The translations under genes and the position numbers were made by a program. From JANNOG01 sp031398915 (lineage in GTDB: Bacteria; Actinomycetota; Actinomycetes; Actinomycetales; JBBAYJ01): a DNA stretch of 64,000 nucleotides. The notes under the pieces were generated by a model that saw only the letters and a program-made list of their open reading frames with translations, did no database searches and was not told the DNA's origin. Location: NCBI GenBank assembly GCA_031398915.1, contig JANNOG010000032.1, forward strand, positions 1 to 64,000, given 5' to 3'. Positions 62,559 through 64,000 of the stretch are shown one piece after another; the stretch's first letter is position 1; each line of letters starts with the position of its first letter.

Positions 62559-63905
62559 TCACGAGACTCGCCGCTCGCCTGGGTGGGCAGGCCGAAGGCC
62601 GGACGGGGCGACCTCGATCAGCGAGTCGAGGGTGTCGTCGAGGTCGTCCCCCCACGCTGCGTCACGCTCGGTCACCAGCTCGACGGCACTGAACGACTTG
62701 ACCGGCGTCTCGACGGCCCGTGGTCCGCTCACCTCGCCCGACAGCCCGAGATCGGTCATCCGCCGAGCGGTGACCAACAGCCGCTGCTCGAATGACCCGA
62801 CGAACGTGTTGTAACGGGTGAAGACCGTTTCCAGGGCCTTCCCGACGCCGTCCGCGTGCTCGGCCACCTTGCCCATCCGCTGGTAGAGCTCACGCCCCAG
62901 AGTGAGCATCTGCTCGGCGTTCTCGTGCACCGCCTGCTCGCGCCACGTCATCGCCACGGTTTTGAGCAGCACCAGTAACGTCAGTGGCGATGCGAGGACC
63001 ACGTGGTGGGTCATGGCGTAGTCTAGCAGGGTCGGGTCGGCGTGCAGCGCGGTGGACAGGATCGACTCGGTCGGTACGAAGCAGATGACGAACTCGGGTG
63101 AGGACGGCAGTGCCGCCCAGTACTGCTTGGACGCCAAGGTCGTGACGTGACCCCGAAGCTTGCGGGCCTGGTCCATGGCCTGGGCTGCGGGGTCGTGGGC
63201 GGTGGCGTCCGGATCGATCAGCGCCAGTGGCGCCTTGGCGTCCAGGGCCAGACCCCGCCCGCCCGGCAGCCTGACGGTCATGTCGGGTCGAATCCGACCG
63301 CCGTCGACGGACGTCATCGTCGTCTGGGTGTCGAAGTCGACGTAGGGCAGCATGCCGGCCGCCTCGACGACGCGCTGCAGCTGAACCTCGCCCCACGTAC
63401 CGCGGCTGTTCGACGAGCGCAGAGCCCCTGCCAACGACGACGTCTGAGCCTGCAACCCCTCACTCATCGACACGACGCTGCGGATCTGCTCGCTGAGCTG
63501 TCCGAGGTGCGCGCTGCGGTCGGTCTCCAACTGCCCGACCTGACGGCCGATCAGCTCCAGTCGCTCGGCGAGTGGACCCAGGGCGGCGGTCAGCGCCCCC
63601 CCGGCCCGGGCCGTGTCCTCGGCGCGGCGCGCCTGGGCGACCGCGGTGTCTCGCTGTCCCTCGGCCGAGGCACGGTCCACCTCGGCGACGTGAGCGCGGG
63701 CGACCGCGGCCTGTTCGGCGGCACCGGCGCGGGCGGCCTCGGCGATGGTGGTGGCGGCATGAGCCTGGGCGACGGCGACGGAGTCCGTCGCTGCGCGGAG
63801 TCTGGACCGCAGGGCGGCCCGTACCGTCGCGGCGCCGACGAAGCTGCCGCACAGCAGTCCGACGCCGAATACGAGCAGGATCGAGGCGATGGCGGTTGCG
63901 TCCAT
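62559..63905 (-). CDS. rmuC: DNA recombination protein RmuC
   Basis: A 448-residue RmuC-family protein linked to limiting DNA inversions and genome rearrangement. One N-terminal membrane helix (about 3-28, ATAIASILLVFGVGLLCGSF) is followed by a long coiled coil with AQAHAATTIAEAARAGAAEQ (to about 150). The nuclease-like RmuC domain has RGTWGEVQLQRVVEAAGML, RPDMTVRLPGGRGLALDAKA and FVPTESILSTALH. The ATG at 63905 begins at the membrane helix; a GTG at 63935 would add ten residues. Confidence 0.92.
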   Translation of the reverse strand: MDATAIASILLVFGVGLLCGSFVGAATVRAALRSRLRAATDSVAVAQAHAATTIAEAARAGAAEQAAVARAHVAEVDRASAEGQRDTAVAQARRAEDTARAGGALTAALGPLAERLELIGRQVGQLETDRSAHLGQLSEQIRSVVSMSEGLQAQTSSLAGALRSSNSRGTWGEVQLQRVVEAAGMLPYVDFDTQTTMTSVDGGRIRPDMTVRLPGGRGLALDAKAPLALIDPDATAHDPAAQAMDQARKLRGHVTTLASKQYWAALPSSPEFVICFVPTESILSTALHADPTLLDYAMTHHVVLASPLTLLVLLKTVAMTWREQAVHENAEQMLTLGRELYQRMGKVAEHADGVGKALETVFTRYNTFVGSFEQRLLVTARRMTDLGLSGEVSGPRAVETPVKSFSAVELVTERDAAWGDDLDDTLDSLIEVAPSGLRPAHPGERRVS

Positions 63906-63952
63906 GGGCACCACCGTGCCTGGGGGGGCGGACACAAACCGTCAGGCGCGCC

Positions 63953-63958
63953 TAGACT
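63953..63958 (+). promoter_or_regulatory. -10 box for ychF
   Basis: TAGACT (TANNNT) with a nine-base gap to the GTG at 63968, giving a leader of only about two bases. Confidence 0.4.
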
Positions 63959-63967
63959 CGCCGTCTT

Positions 63968-64000
63968 GTGGCATTGACAATCGGCATCGTCGGCCTGCCC
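63968..64000 (+). CDS. ychF: Redox-regulated ATPase YchF (first 11 codons)
   Basis: The window ends eleven codons into this gene. The GTG start and the sequence ALTIGIVGLP match the start of YchF/OLA1, in which GLPNVGKST is the P-loop. The position next to ispH also fits, as the two are commonly close in actinobacteria. YchF is a ribosome-associated P-loop ATPase. Confidence 0.8.
   Translation, partial: MALTIGIVGLP

Overview
The window is about 64 kb of GC-rich DNA (roughly 70% GC by eye) with many GTG starts, ATGA/GTGA stop-start overlaps and promoters that place the -10 box 6-7 nt before the start codon. With RecC-RecB-RecD, a DUF4245 protein, a DtxR/IdeR-type iron box, a very large NAD-glutamate dehydrogenase and an xseB-xseA / ispH / ychF neighbourhood, it reads as a chromosomal segment of an actinobacterium, most like the Mycobacteriales or a related order. 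I cannot name a species. No rRNA, tRNA, CRISPR array, integrase or insertion sequence was seen.

Layout. 1-5.6 kb: the start of a CaiB/BaiF CoA-transferase, a class III PPK2, and a minus-strand run of an aldo/keto reductase, a 2-hydroxyacid dehydrogenase, a PHP metallohydrolase and a small unknown protein. 5.6-14.6 kb: recC-recB-recD, coupled by GTGA overlaps. 14.6-16.6 kb: msrA and a divergent metB-like gene. 16.6-24.8 kb: a minus-strand catabolic operon (sugar-type ABC importer, FAH-family hydrolase, HIBADH-like and zinc dehydrogenases, an amidohydrolase-like protein without catalytic residues, RraA-like aldolase). 25.0-30.3 kb: a divergent amidohydrolase, a GAF/PucR regulator, a LysR regulator and a second HIBADH-like enzyme. 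30.3-35.4 kb: NAD-glutamate dehydrogenase. 35.5-39.3 kb: pstSCAB.

39.4-52.4 kb is the most unusual region. A ferric-iron ABC transporter (fbpA, fbpB, fbpC) and the EfeO/EfeB pair, without an EfeU permease, are interleaved and apparently co-transcribed with cell-envelope glycan genes: a GT-C-like membrane protein, a sugar-nucleotide epimerase, a flippase-GT2 fusion and an NAD/FAD oxidoreductase. Two good IdeR/DtxR-type boxes lie in front of the epimerase-fbpA-fbpB unit and of efeO. 52.4-64 kb holds an SLT-type muralytic protein behind a structured 5' leader, DedA, fumC, a UvrA paralogue coupled to a PfkB kinase, DUF4245, xseB-xseA, ispH, rmuC and the first codons of ychF.

Two genes carry apparent recent frameshifts: a 10-bp tandem duplication in the HIBADH-like gene at 19.1 kb, and one extra G in the MFS gene at 45.75 kb. 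In both, removing the extra bases restores a family-like protein.
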